Shown here in pieces: positions 33,364 through 41,576 of a DNA stretch of 64,000 nt. Source of the DNA: Prorocentrum cordatum (taxonomy: Eukaryota; Sar; Dinophyceae; Prorocentrales; Prorocentraceae); the NCBI GenBank assembly GCA_963575745.1, contig CAUYUJ010002729.1, forward strand, positions 7,501-71,500, given 5' to 3'. Below the pieces are notes generated by a model. The model saw only the letters and a list, made by a program, of their open reading frames with translations, ran no database searches and was not told where the DNA came from. Each line of letters starts with the position of its first letter. Positions within the stretch are counted from its first letter, which is position 1. Both the position numbers and the translations under genes were made by a program.

Positions 33364-34010
33364 TCAGCATTCGGTGGCCGGCGCAAGACCATGCCTGCCT
33401 GTTAATGCACATTGATTCGTGTTTCGTAGGTGTGCGTTCATGCTCTCACGACTGACATACTTGGTTAATGCATCAGCTGTGTTCTCATGTGTTCCTACTT
33501 TCACAATACGGAGTACTCCCTCCTTTACCTTCTGCTGTAACCACAGTTGACACACTTCAATATGTCTCACTTTCCCCAAGCCTCGTCTGCTCGCAATGGC
33601 AATCGCAGCCGTGGCATCACTCTTCAGGGTGATCTCAACTTCCAGGTTAAAATCTCTCAGTACTGCCTGAAGTCCTAGACCAACCGATCCTCCTTTTACC
33701 AGTCCATAATATTCTGCTTCCCCTGACGATAACGCAATCACACTTTGAGTTGTGCTCCAAGACTTTATAAGATGTTTACCCCACATCACTACTCCTCCAC
33801 TCGTAGACTTCCTAGTTCGCTTACATCCTGCGTAATCCGTGTCAGTCCAAATCGTTAATTCTCGGGGCTGTTCCTGATATTGGTACACATAGCTGCTTCT
33901 GCTGTGGCACTTTAAATACTTTCCTAGCTTGACCAGACCTTTCCAAGAACCCATTGTTGGCTTTGACATGGTTCTAGCAAGCTCCTTCACTGAATACTGT
34001 ATGTCTGATG
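33364..34010 (-). CDS. Pol part 3: end of RT and RNase H (after a frameshift)
   Basis: The frame resumes after the shift at about 34008-34012 with YSVKELARTMSKP, the conserved end of copia RT, and continues into RNase H. Counting from MKELART: acidic box WTDTDYAGC (Asp50/52), SSGEAEYY (Glu91), LKSDATAAI (Asp125) and HENTADALTK (Asp173), all catalytic positions present. It removes the RNA strand during cDNA synthesis. It ends at TGA 33364-33366, in frame with ORF3. Confidence 0.9.
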
Positions 34011-34627
34011 TCTTGAGCTAAATAATTCGCTCTGGCCGTCAATGCCTGATACCTCTTAATCATGTTGGGCGAAAGTTCTACCTCATCTCCCTCTTCAACT
34101 GGAATACGCTCACCTGGCACTTCAGTTCTCACTTTTACTCCCTCTAGCTCAAGCTCTTTCACAATTACCTCTGCATGCCTTTGATCCGCCTCATATCTTA
34201 ACCCTTCCTCAGTCCATTCGACTATCCTGTTAAGAATCCTGATCGCCTTCATGTCCTCCTTTCCTGGTCCAAGTCGCCCTCTCACTTTTACCCCAAACTC
34301 CTCCTTTATTTTATTTTCAAACCAATCGAGATCATGGTCACCTCCTAATAGCGCGAAGTCATCCCCATGGACCGTCAACCATAAGGCTCGAATCTCATGT
34401 TCGAATACGCATGGTGACGCAACTCCACTCTTAAACCCAACCTCGATAGCAAAGTCCATGTAACAGTCTTCCCAGTTGCTCGCCGCGTCCCTTGTTCCGT
34501 ACATTGACTTTAATAGTTTTCCGCACATGCCTGGTTCATGATCCTCGTCTGGTAATCTGATAAAGATATCTTTCTTTGCCGGAGCGTAAACGTAAGCTCG
34601 TTGAATGTCAATGAATGCCAACTTTAA
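33974..34627 (-). CDS. Pol part 2: RT palm (after an in-frame TGA)
   Basis: Same frame as Pol part 1, directly after TGA 34628-34630. It contains AFIDIQRAY (first catalytic Asp), KLLKSMYGTRDAASNW, and LTVHGDDFALL with the active-site pair at about 34358-34363. The box is HGDD rather than the usual Y-V-D-D; both Asp are kept. The frame closes at a TAG soon after a 2-nt loss near 34010. Confidence 0.9.
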   Translation of the reverse strand, partial: LKLAFIDIQRAYVYAPAKKDIFIRLPDEDHEPGMCGKLLKSMYGTRDAASNWEDCYMDFAIEVGFKSGVASPCVFEHEIRALWLTVHGDDFALLGGDHDLDWFENKIKEEFGVKVRGRLGPGKEDMKAIRILNRIVEWTEEGLRYEADQRHAEVIVKELELEGVKVRTEVPGERIPVEEGDEVELSPNMIKRYQALTARANYLAQDIRHTVFSEGAC

Positions 34628-37600
34628 TCATTTCTCGCGCTCACCGTTCATGAATCCAACTCCTTCGGTGACTGCCATTGAAAAAAGCAGTTTCTGTGCC
34701 TCCAGTGGCGGTGTGGCAGCAAATATATTTCTTTCCTTGGAATTGTATTTAACCTGCTGGGCCACTAGCCTTGACCTGTGGTCTGGGCTCAACTCATCTC
34801 CTTTGTTAATGTCTATCCACCTGGTTCCGATGGGTGCCTTCCCCGTAACTTGCCAGCATACTTCCTCTTTCACTTTTTCGTAAACTTTGTGTTTTCTGAA
34901 TTGTTCCATTTCTTCTTGGCGTGCCTTTATAGTCAGTTTAGGATCAAGTTCGTTTCCAGTAACATCGTCCCAGGCTTGAGTTATCTCTCCATTTTCCTTG
35001 TGAACAACGTTGATCATATTCATGGGGAGAGGGTTAACTGTGCCGATCCTTTCACACGCTGCACAGGTGCTGGGCGTCTTGAGCCAGCCCTCATGTTCAC
35101 ATGCACTGCATTTCCACTTGTGTGGAGCAATCTCGCCAACGGCCTCATACGTAAAGGTGGTGGAAGTGTTAACTGGTCCCCTCTTGAACATTATCCTTCT
35201 CTCTCTCCCTGTTATTTCGTTCACGGGCCTGTCCTCGATAACCTTCCCCGTGTCTATGTCAATGGTAAGTCTCCTAATGCATGAACTCCATTGTGGTCCA
35301 TTTGGTCCTGGCAGCATCAATCTTTGAGTTCCATAATCCTTTCTCGTCCACGTTAACTGGTGTTTGTGCTTTCTATCTTCGTTCACATATTCACATACCC
35401 AGTTAGTCTCGCTTATCTGCATTTCACTTTGCTCCTCTTCGTCAACTTCCATGTTTGTTGCTTCTTCTTCTTTAAACGTGCCTCCTTGGCGTCCGTCAAT
35501 CTTCATGTGTCGCACAAGCCCTCTCAGTATCGCTCGGCACAATTTGTCTGGGTAAACTTCTGATCTGTGAGTTCTTCCGCCACCAGTTAACTCCATGTGT
35601 CGATGTTGCCCTTTGCATCTCCAGCTTAACTCGCGACCTATGGCCGGACTGTTTGTCATGAACTTGGTCGGTTTCTTAATGAACATCTCTTCACCTTTGA
35701 CCATTTGCTTTAAGTCGTAACAGCACAAATCTCCATTGTAGACTTTAACATCTTTGTTCCTGAGCAACCGTTGCACGGTTGAAGTACCCCAACTGGTCGC
35801 CCCCGCGGGGTGTTCAAATAGAAAGTATAAACCATTTCGCCGTTGAATTTCGCAAAGCTCCATTGCGAACGTCAAATGCTTGATCCCGTAATCCAATATT
35901 TGTTTTACTCGATCAGTGCCTAATCTTTTAAAGTTGAACGTCTGAAGTCTGCTGAAAGCTGCGCACATGGGGCTCACCACCAGTAACAGGGCTGCTTTGG
36001 ATTTGACGATCTTCTTCGCTTTCGCTCGCATAGCTGGCACATTAAAGTCCCATGGGTTACCATGTTGATCCCGCGTTGTCAAGTCCATCGCTAACCCCGG
36101 TATCAGTCCCATTTTCTCTGCCATTCCTGTAACTCTCACCGGCGAATATGCCTCGGTCACGTGCGCCTGAGTTTCATGTTGACTAGCTCCATAAAGCTTG
36201 GTGGCTCTCCTCACCTCGTTTAATTGATGCACGACGTTCAATTCCCCGCTTGTCAACCATTCAACCAGCTCAGAGTTAAATCCCATCATGTTAAGCCCCG
36301 ATCTGATATCGTTCACCTCCGACATTTCTTCATCTTGTTCTGGATTAAGTTGACGATGTTGAGTTGCCTGTTGATCTTCTTCGTCGTGATCGCCCTCTGC
36401 TTTTCGTTTGATGGGTTCACTTGGGGGGTCCTTCATTTCTTCATCTTCCACTTCAAACTCGGCCCATCCGGTCCAGTAACCGTTAAAGGGGTTTCCCATG
36501 GCCCATGTTTGGTCATCTCCCTCTTCACCATACCAAGCGTCTTCGTGCTCATGTATTTCACCACTGTCAATCATGATGGCATGGGTAAATCTTCTGGGCT
36601 TAAGTTTGTCCCAGTTTACAGGACATCCACCATTGGTGGGAAAGGCTAACTCTTTTCTTGGTCGCCGGCGTTGACATATAACTTTGTTTCCTTTTACTAC
36701 CCACGCATCCTTTGCTTCCTCAACTTTAGCGTTCGGCGGAGGTGGCACGTTGGTCCTCAATCTTTTCGCTTGACTTTCTAATTCTTGATTTTGATTTTCC
36801 GGCGCACGGTTTGCACTTTCGAGTCTCAGTTGGGCAGATGCTAGCCGTGCCTGGATGTTTGGGCTCTCTTGTTTCTTTAACCACTCGATAACCCGAGTCC
36901 TGCAATCAGCGTTATGTGGTTTGTGCTCTTTGTCTCCTCTATTGAGACATTTACATCCGTAACATCCCGGCGTCGGTCCCATTTTTAAATTTTCATGCTT
37001 CTTTACAGCGATTCCTCGTGCAATAAGTGGCTTCGTCTCAGGTGCAGTTAACTCTTGCTCTGGTAGGTCCATGGGTACCATGATTCTAGACTGTAATTCC
37101 ATTCCTGCCGCACTGGGGTCAGGCTGCCAAGGTAACCCCTTCATCTCGGTGATCTCGACAATATTCCATCTTTCCGCCTCACTTCCTTTTCGCTTAAACT
37201 CGTGCGCCTTGATTGCCCCATTTGGTGTCCCAATAATCAACTCCTGACTCTTCTCGTTTATCCCCAAAAACACTCCACTTTCCCATCTCATTTCAAGCTT
37301 CTCGCGGCCCTTGTGCGCAGGCGTCTTTAAGCACATGACACATTCGCCAAATTCAGGAATTTGCTTATTAAAAAACTTTCTTCCCCTGCACCTCTCATGG
37401 GACGTCTTCCCATCTGTATCTATCGTGAACTTGTTAATCAGAGAAGACGCATAGCTCACCAGCCACGGTATTATCGGGTGACTCTCACCAAACTCAGTCC
37501 TATAATTGGCATCCAAAGCACTCTTTAACGTTCTGACTTGACCCTGCACCGTTCTAACAGCCCTCTCGATTTCACCGTTGGCCTTTGAGTCACCCACTGG

Positions 37601-38242
37601 ACTGACTTCAACACCCATGTCAAGGTCACACGACGCTTTGATTCTATTGGCCAGTGCCGTAATTGCTGCTTCTCCATCGCTTTTGAGAATAACCTTCTTG
37701 TATCCGGTAAAGCTGATCATGTCACATCCCACCTTTACTGAGTATGAGTCCACTCCTTTTTTCATCAACACTCTGCTCCATGTTAATTTGGTCTCCCTGC
37801 AACGCATGACCAGAATTGGGCTGCCATTACTGGCACTTTCACCTTCTTCCTTTTTTCCTTTAAGCCACATGTAGTCCATTGAAATCACTGGCACGTTTCC
37901 GCTCCCTTCTCTTTTGCGTCTACGGTGATTGCGCCTGCGTGCTTTTCCTCTAACACAATGTGGGCACCAGCTTCTGCAAGGTAAATGCGTCGTGTCGTGC
38001 GTCTCAACTTCCTCCTTTGAGGGCCTCATGTCACAGTAAACTTTCTTCGGTAACTCTGCTTCATCGCTCACAAATACATCTTCCACATCACTCAACTCAC
38101 TCTCGTTGCCCCCACTTTCACTCCCTTCGTCTCCTTCGGTATTAAAGACGTTTAAGTTTTCGCTTGGTCTTACGGGTAATGGGGGCTTAGTAGAACAGGT
38201 CCGCCTCCAGGGTTCCCGGCCGCGGAAAACCCTCAGCTGCGT
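34628..38242 (-). CDS. Pol part 1: integrase, methyltransferase-like insert, start of RT
   Basis: Open from 38242, overlapping the end of gag by 55 nt in the +1 frame; first ATG at 38095. From that ATG: integrase zinc site His33/His37/Cys44/Cys47; catalytic core Asp74 (ISMDYMW), Asp140 (LKSDGEA), Glu175 (ANGEIER), a D,D-35-E spacing; a Cys-rich patch at 378-398 (CYGCKC); charged linker 410-650; methyltransferase-like region 660-865; a zinc-ribbon-like WKCSAC...CAAC at 994-1014; then the RT start (APIGTRWIDINKGD, residue 1087 on). It stops at TGA 34628-34630 in the middle of RT. Integrase inserts the cDNA; the insert's role is unknown. Confidence 0.92.
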   Translation of the reverse strand, partial: TQLRVFRGREPWRRTCSTKPPLPVRPSENLNVFNTEGDEGSESGGNESELSDVEDVFVSDEAELPKKVYCDMRPSKEEVETHDTTHLPCRSWCPHCVRGKARRRNHRRRKREGSGNVPVISMDYMWLKGKKEEGESASNGSPILVMRCRETKLTWSRVLMKKGVDSYSVKVGCDMISFTGYKKVILKSDGEAAITALANRIKASCDLDMGVEVSPVGDSKANGEIERAVRTVQGQVRTLKSALDANYRTEFGESHPIIPWLVSYASSLINKFTIDTDGKTSHERCRGRKFFNKQIPEFGECVMCLKTPAHKGREKLEMRWESGVFLGINEKSQELIIGTPNGAIKAHEFKRKGSEAERWNIVEITEMKGLPWQPDPSAAGMELQSRIMVPMDLPEQELTAPETKPLIARGIAVKKHENLKMGPTPGCYGCKCLNRGDKEHKPHNADCRTRVIEWLKKQESPNIQARLASAQLRLESANRAPENQNQELESQAKRLRTNVPPPPNAKVEEAKDAWVVKGNKVICQRRRPRKELAFPTNGGCPVNWDKLKPRRFTHAIMIDSGEIHEHEDAWYGEEGDDQTWAMGNPFNGYWTGWAEFEVEDEEMKDPPSEPIKRKAEGDHDEEDQQATQHRQLNPEQDEEMSEVNDIRSGLNMMGFNSELVEWLTSGELNVVHQLNEVRRATKLYGASQHETQAHVTEAYSPVRVTGMAEKMGLIPGLAMDLTTRDQHGNPWDFNVPAMRAKAKKIVKSKAALLLVVSPMCAAFSRLQTFNFKRLGTDRVKQILDYGIKHLTFAMELCEIQRRNGLYFLFEHPAGATSWGTSTVQRLLRNKDVKVYNGDLCCYDLKQMVKGEEMFIKKPTKFMTNSPAIGRELSWRCKGQHRHMELTGGGRTHRSEVYPDKLCRAILRGLVRHMKIDGRQGGTFKEEEATNMEVDEEEQSEMQISETNWVCEYVNEDRKHKHQLTWTRKDYGTQRLMLPGPNGPQWSSCIRRLTIDIDTGKVIEDRPVNEITGRERRIMFKRGPVNTSTTFTYEAVGEIAPHKWKCSACEHEGWLKTPSTCAACERIGTVNPLPMNMINVVHKENGEITQAWDDVTGNELDPKLTIKARQEEMEQFRKHKVYEKVKEEVCWQVTGKAPIGTRWIDINKGDELSPDHRSRLVAQQVKYNSKERNIFAATPPLEAQKLLFSMAVTEGVGFMNGEREK
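35501..36118 (-). other. C5-cytosine-methyltransferase-like domain inside Pol
   Basis: Residues about 660-865 of Pol: AMDLTTRDQHGNPWDF (cofactor-loop-like start), LLLVVSPMCAAFSRLQ (resembles motif IV P-x-C-x-x-F-S, Cys711), LYFLFEHPAGATSW (resembles motif VI E-N-V/E-x-P, Glu761), GDLCCYDL, and a basic tail with YPDKLCRAILRGL. Cys and Glu are kept, but PMC replaces the common PPC. I recall related inserts and captured methyltransferases in copia elements of Symbiodinium-type dinoflagellates; I cannot confirm the exact family or activity here. Confidence 0.6.
38187..38242 (-). promoter_or_regulatory. Gag/Pol overlap, candidate +1 frameshift zone
   Basis: Gag ends at TAA 38187-38189. The Pol frame is +1 (or -2) to Gag and is closed by TGA at 38243-38245, so any shift must happen in these 55 nt. 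No Ty1 heptamer is seen; a shift at a slow codon or near the Gag stop is possible. Confidence 0.55.
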
Positions 38243-40796
38243 TCACTTCACTCCTGGGATTAACAGCTTCCGCTGGTCCCCTCGGCACCGTAATGTTAAA
38301 CTGAAACGTGCCGTTCTTCTCGTGGATAGTTGCGAATTTGCCTGTGGCCTTATTCATGATGTGGCTCAGGGACCTCCCGTTAAGATCCTTGTCAAACACA
38401 ACTCTATTTCCAGCGTTTACCATTTCTCTGACGGATCCCAGCATTTTGTTGACTTCTGCTACCTGGATCGGCATACTGACTGCGTTCCCATGTTCATTTT
38501 TGCCCGTGATCACTCGTTGACCATAATTCTTTATCGTCGTCCCATTCGCTGCGCTGTAATGTCTTCCTTGCTTTGACGCATCCGTATGCTTAATGGGGAA
38601 ATAGGTGCCAACCTTGGGGGGTCCCACTGTGTTATGCGCCCCAGAGTCCACGGTAACCACGATTGTCTCATGCGTTGCACTCAGTGGTGGCACCGCGTTA
38701 ATTTCTGGATCACAGTCCCGCATTTCAATTAGCCAGATTTCTCTGCATTTGTCTAGCCAACTTTTTTCCTGTTTTATGCTTTTACTTATCCTCTGGCCCC
38801 ATTGACTCACATGATTACAATCTCCGTTACATTGATGCTCCTGGTAAATTCTTTTCATACTCATCGCAGTCCTACGCGCCATTTTCTTTCTGGCATATGA
38901 GGGCAGATCCCATTGCCCGTTAACCTCCTCAGTTGCGAATGGGTTCAGTGGCACGTTCACTTCGTCCTTCAACTCAACGCTGAGAACATGTTGCGGTTGG
39001 CCGAACGAGGTAGTTTGTTCACTTTCAGCGTTCATTGTAGGTCTCTCCTGCTCAACTTCGTTGGCGGTCTTCTTGGAGCCCGGGCAGTTAATGGCGATGT
39101 GCCCTTTGGCACCGCACTTGTAACACTCACGCTCGCTATGGAGAGTGAATTTTCCTTGGCCCCCATTACTTCCACCCCACGAGCCACTTCCTTTACCACT
39201 TTGTTTACCGCCGATCTTACCTTTCACGTAGGATCCGTAGGTGGCCCGGTAACCTTTGCCTTTTCCGCCTTTGCCACCTTTACCTCCTTTGGTAAACTGT
39301 TTAGGTCTTGTGCAATTTCTGGCTAAACGGCCCACGCCTCCACAATTGTAACATTTGGGGCCCGCGCCTTTACCTTTGCCTTTGTTTACGGCGTCAACTT
39401 CTTCATGGCCCCCACTGTCACTCTCATTGGCCCAGGACCCGTAACTCCACGATCCATCTTCTGGCCACCAGTTTCCGCCCTCGTCAACCCATCCTGTTTG
39501 GTCCCAAACATTTTCGGACCCTTGACCCATCTCGTTGATGTTCCCAATGTCCATCGCATCTTTATTTTTTGTGTCTGAATCGAGTTTCTTCTTACGCGCC
39601 CAGTCTTCGCACTTGGAGTATAACTTCTGGAATGAGTCAATGTTAAGCGCGTCGGGCGTTCGCCAGCACGCCTGCTGCCATTCATCAAACCAATCGTTCG
39701 CATGCACCATTATTGCCCTGAGCGCGGTGACTTTAAAAGGAAGAGGCAGCGAGTAATCTTTACCGTACTTTTCAAGGTTTTCTGCCAATGCGCTCCACTC
39801 CTCAAGCCGGGTAACGGTGTCAGTAATCTTCTTGGGCGGCTCAGGGTTCATGGCGCGCGTCATCTTCGATGACAGAGTCGCTCCGGTAACAGCCGAGTAC
39901 CATTTGCAGACCTTTTGCCAAGCCCTGATTCCATCTCCATCCATAAGTCCCTTTAATTTTCCTCTCGCTTCTGCACCTTCGAGCTTCTCGTTGAGAATGT
40001 ACCATAAGTCTTCCTCCATTTGAGTTTTGTCTCCCTCGGTAAACTCGTACTCTCCTTTGTTGTCATCCTCTGCTTGTTTAGCTGAATTCGCCTTCAAGTA
40101 TTCGCTCGCTGTTAATCGGCCGTTCATTATGCGTATGATGTCATCATCGTCCTCCTCTGGTACAACTCCGTCGAGCGTCTCCAACTTCTTGTTTAGCATT
40201 TTCAGCGCCGGTCTGTAACTCGGTTTTACTTGGGCCAGTGCGTTTAAGAACTTGTCGTTCCAGTCTCTGAACTTTGCTCTTTCTCCACTGAAGTTCTTTA
40301 ACGCCTGTAATGCCTTATATTCGCTTATCGGTTTACCGCTCCCGTGCTTGCTTCCACTTCCTCCTTTAATTGCTTCCGAAAGCTGACCAATTTGTTCAAT
40401 CAACTTTTCTTGTACCTCGCTGTTGGTCTCCAACTCGGTAACTCTTTCCACCAGTCTGCGAGCATCCCTTTCAAGTGCAGCATTTCTTTTCGTAATCGCT
40501 AACAACATGCTGTTGGTCTTATGAGCACTCTGTAACATTTGGAATGCCTCGGCGTTCGATACCTCCCTTCGGTCCTGTGTCACTCGCTCGTTGATGAACG
40601 TTGCGAGTCCGAAATGGTTCGCGAGTAACGCTGTCTGGACGTAACTGAAGTCTCCGCTCAGGTACGCTTGCTCACACAGGTCGTTGAATCGGTTGGGGTC
40701 CATGTTGACCCATGCGTCTCTGTCTGCCGGCACATTGATGTTAACCGGCGGGTCGCCCTGCCCAGGCCTAGCTGCAGCGGCCGCCGCCGCCGCCAT
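38187..40796 (-). CDS. gag: Gag with two zinc knuckles and aspartic protease
   Basis: 869 residues; ATG at 40796 lies 21 nt after the LTR and has a favourable GCCATGG context. Poly-Ala start; coiled-coil-like 90-145; capsid-like helical region about 155-400; acidic/Trp-rich patch 430-460; Gly/Lys-rich segments 470-545; zinc knuckles at 482-495 and 558-571. The second is canonical Cys-x2-Cys-x4-His-x4-Cys; in the first the His is Arg490. At 711-725 VVTVDSGAHNT is the aspartic protease active site, and downstream MLGSVREMVNAGNRVVFDK resembles copia protease. Protease is thus translated with Gag, and Pol starts with integrase. It packages the RNA and matures the particle. Confidence 0.92.
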   Translation of the reverse strand: MAAAAAAAARPGQGDPPVNINVPADRDAWVNMDPNRFNDLCEQAYLSGDFSYVQTALLANHFGLATFINERVTQDRREVSNAEAFQMLQSAHKTNSMLLAITKRNAALERDARRLVERVTELETNSEVQEKLIEQIGQLSEAIKGGSGSKHGSGKPISEYKALQALKNFSGERAKFRDWNDKFLNALAQVKPSYRPALKMLNKKLETLDGVVPEEDDDDIIRIMNGRLTASEYLKANSAKQAEDDNKGEYEFTEGDKTQMEEDLWYILNEKLEGAEARGKLKGLMDGDGIRAWQKVCKWYSAVTGATLSSKMTRAMNPEPPKKITDTVTRLEEWSALAENLEKYGKDYSLPLPFKVTALRAIMVHANDWFDEWQQACWRTPDALNIDSFQKLYSKCEDWARKKKLDSDTKNKDAMDIGNINEMGQGSENVWDQTGWVDEGGNWWPEDGSWSYGSWANESDSGGHEEVDAVNKGKGKGAGPKCYNCGGVGRLARNCTRPKQFTKGGKGGKGGKGKGYRATYGSYVKGKIGGKQSGKGSGSWGGSNGGQGKFTLHSERECYKCGAKGHIAINCPGSKKTANEVEQERPTMNAESEQTTSFGQPQHVLSVELKDEVNVPLNPFATEEVNGQWDLPSYARKKMARRTAMSMKRIYQEHQCNGDCNHVSQWGQRISKSIKQEKSWLDKCREIWLIEMRDCDPEINAVPPLSATHETIVVTVDSGAHNTVGPPKVGTYFPIKHTDASKQGRHYSAANGTTIKNYGQRVITGKNEHGNAVSMPIQVAEVNKMLGSVREMVNAGNRVVFDKDLNGRSLSHIMNKATGKFATIHEKNGTFQFNITVPRGPAEAVNPRSEVNAAEGFPRPGTLEADLFY

Positions 40797-40801
40797 GGCA
40801 A

Positions 40802-40817
40802 CCGCGCTCCGCTACCA
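40802..40817 (-). promoter_or_regulatory. Primer-binding site, initiator-Met tRNA type
   Basis: Directly after the 5' LTR the minus strand reads TGGTAGCGGAGCGCGG. TGGTAGC-GAG is complementary to the 3' end of eukaryotic initiator Met tRNA (..CTC-GCTACCA), the usual Ty1/copia primer. There is no spacer after the LTR. Confidence 0.8.
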
Positions 40818-40992
40818 TGCAAAACCCCGAGGAGGGTTCTGCACGGGAGCCTGGTAACAATGATGATGATAGGTCACCTTTATACTCCCGCACGGCGAAG
40901 CAAGTCTCGGTAGCTTCAGCCGTTAAACACTTGAGCCAAAGGCAACAGGGTTACTATTCCTCCCCAGTCACCTGAACGCTTGCATGTTAACA
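40818..40992 (-). repeat. 5' LTR (175 bp)
   Basis: On the minus strand this is the upstream LTR and would hold the promoter. It has C instead of T at 40954 relative to 30376. No clear TATA box, as expected for dinoflagellates. Confidence 0.95.
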
Positions 40993-41576
40993 CCTCCCCC
41001 TCCTCCTCCTCCTCCTCCTCCTCCTCCCCCTCCCCCTCCTCCTCCTCCTCCCGAAAGCTGGCGGCCGCCGGCGACGCGGGAGCGGAGCCGCGTCTCCTGC
41101 TGCCCCGGCCTTCTGCTTCGGCCTGGCGCACTCCTCCTCCAGGTTTTGGACCCTCTCCTTCAGGCGCTCCCTCTCCTTTCGCACGGGGGAGGGGGAGGGG
41201 GGGGGGACAAGCTAGGTGCGCTCGCGTCGTATCTGACGTCCTACCCCTCCCTCCCATCCCTTACCATGGCGCTGATTTTCTCCTCCAGGCTTTGGACCCT
41301 CTCCTTCAGGCGCTCCCTCTCCTTTCGCACGGGGGAGGGGGAGGGGGGGGGGGGGGGGGAAGAGGTGGGGAGGAGGACGGCGTGGAAAAACAGAAGGATC
41401 AGAGGGACCAAGGAGGGGAAGGGGGAGGAGAGAAGAGAAAACAGTGCAGGCAGGACTGGGCGCAGACTATCCACCCACACCGGGCCTTGCCAGGCCAATC
41501 CTGGGCCAAAGCACCAAAAGAACAAATTACCCCATAGCGGCCCTACCTAGAAGTTGGAGCCCCTAGGTAGCGTCCT
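40993..41576. repeat. TCC array, block D copy 4 (reversed) and a 147-bp tandem duplication
   Basis: TCC 40993-41055 is the right flank of the LTR element. CTCCAGG-TTTGGACCCTCTCC through the G-rich run GGGGGAGGGGGAGGGG is repeated (41136-41206 and 41283-41360). Between them, 41207-41271 is block D of the 23-27 kb units, inverted. G runs at 41187-41206 and 41335-41360 could form quadruplexes. 41361-41576 holds nothing recognised. Confidence 0.85.

Larger units (their letters stand above)
30240..40992 (-). mobile_element. Ty1/copia-type LTR retrotransposon, 10,753 bp, full length, with extra domains
   Basis: Two 175-bp LTRs (TG...CA ends) differ at one base (30376 against 40954). Minus-strand order: 5' LTR, primer-binding site, Gag-protease, integrase, methyltransferase-like insert, RT, RNase H, ORF3, polypurine tract, 3' LTR. 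Integrase before RT places it in Ty1/copia. It is about twice the length of a classic copia element, owing to the insert and ORF3. LTR identity implies recent insertion, yet Pol has an in-frame TGA (34628-34630) and a frameshift (about 34008-34012), so this copy may be dead, recoded, complemented in trans, or mis-assembled at those points. Confidence 0.95.

Noticed and set aside
30946-40796. Apparent abundance of TTAAC/GTTAC/GGTAA words along the LTR element
   Set aside because: Rough spacing is near what base composition predicts, with gaps of over 150 bp lacking them; no consistent frame or strand.
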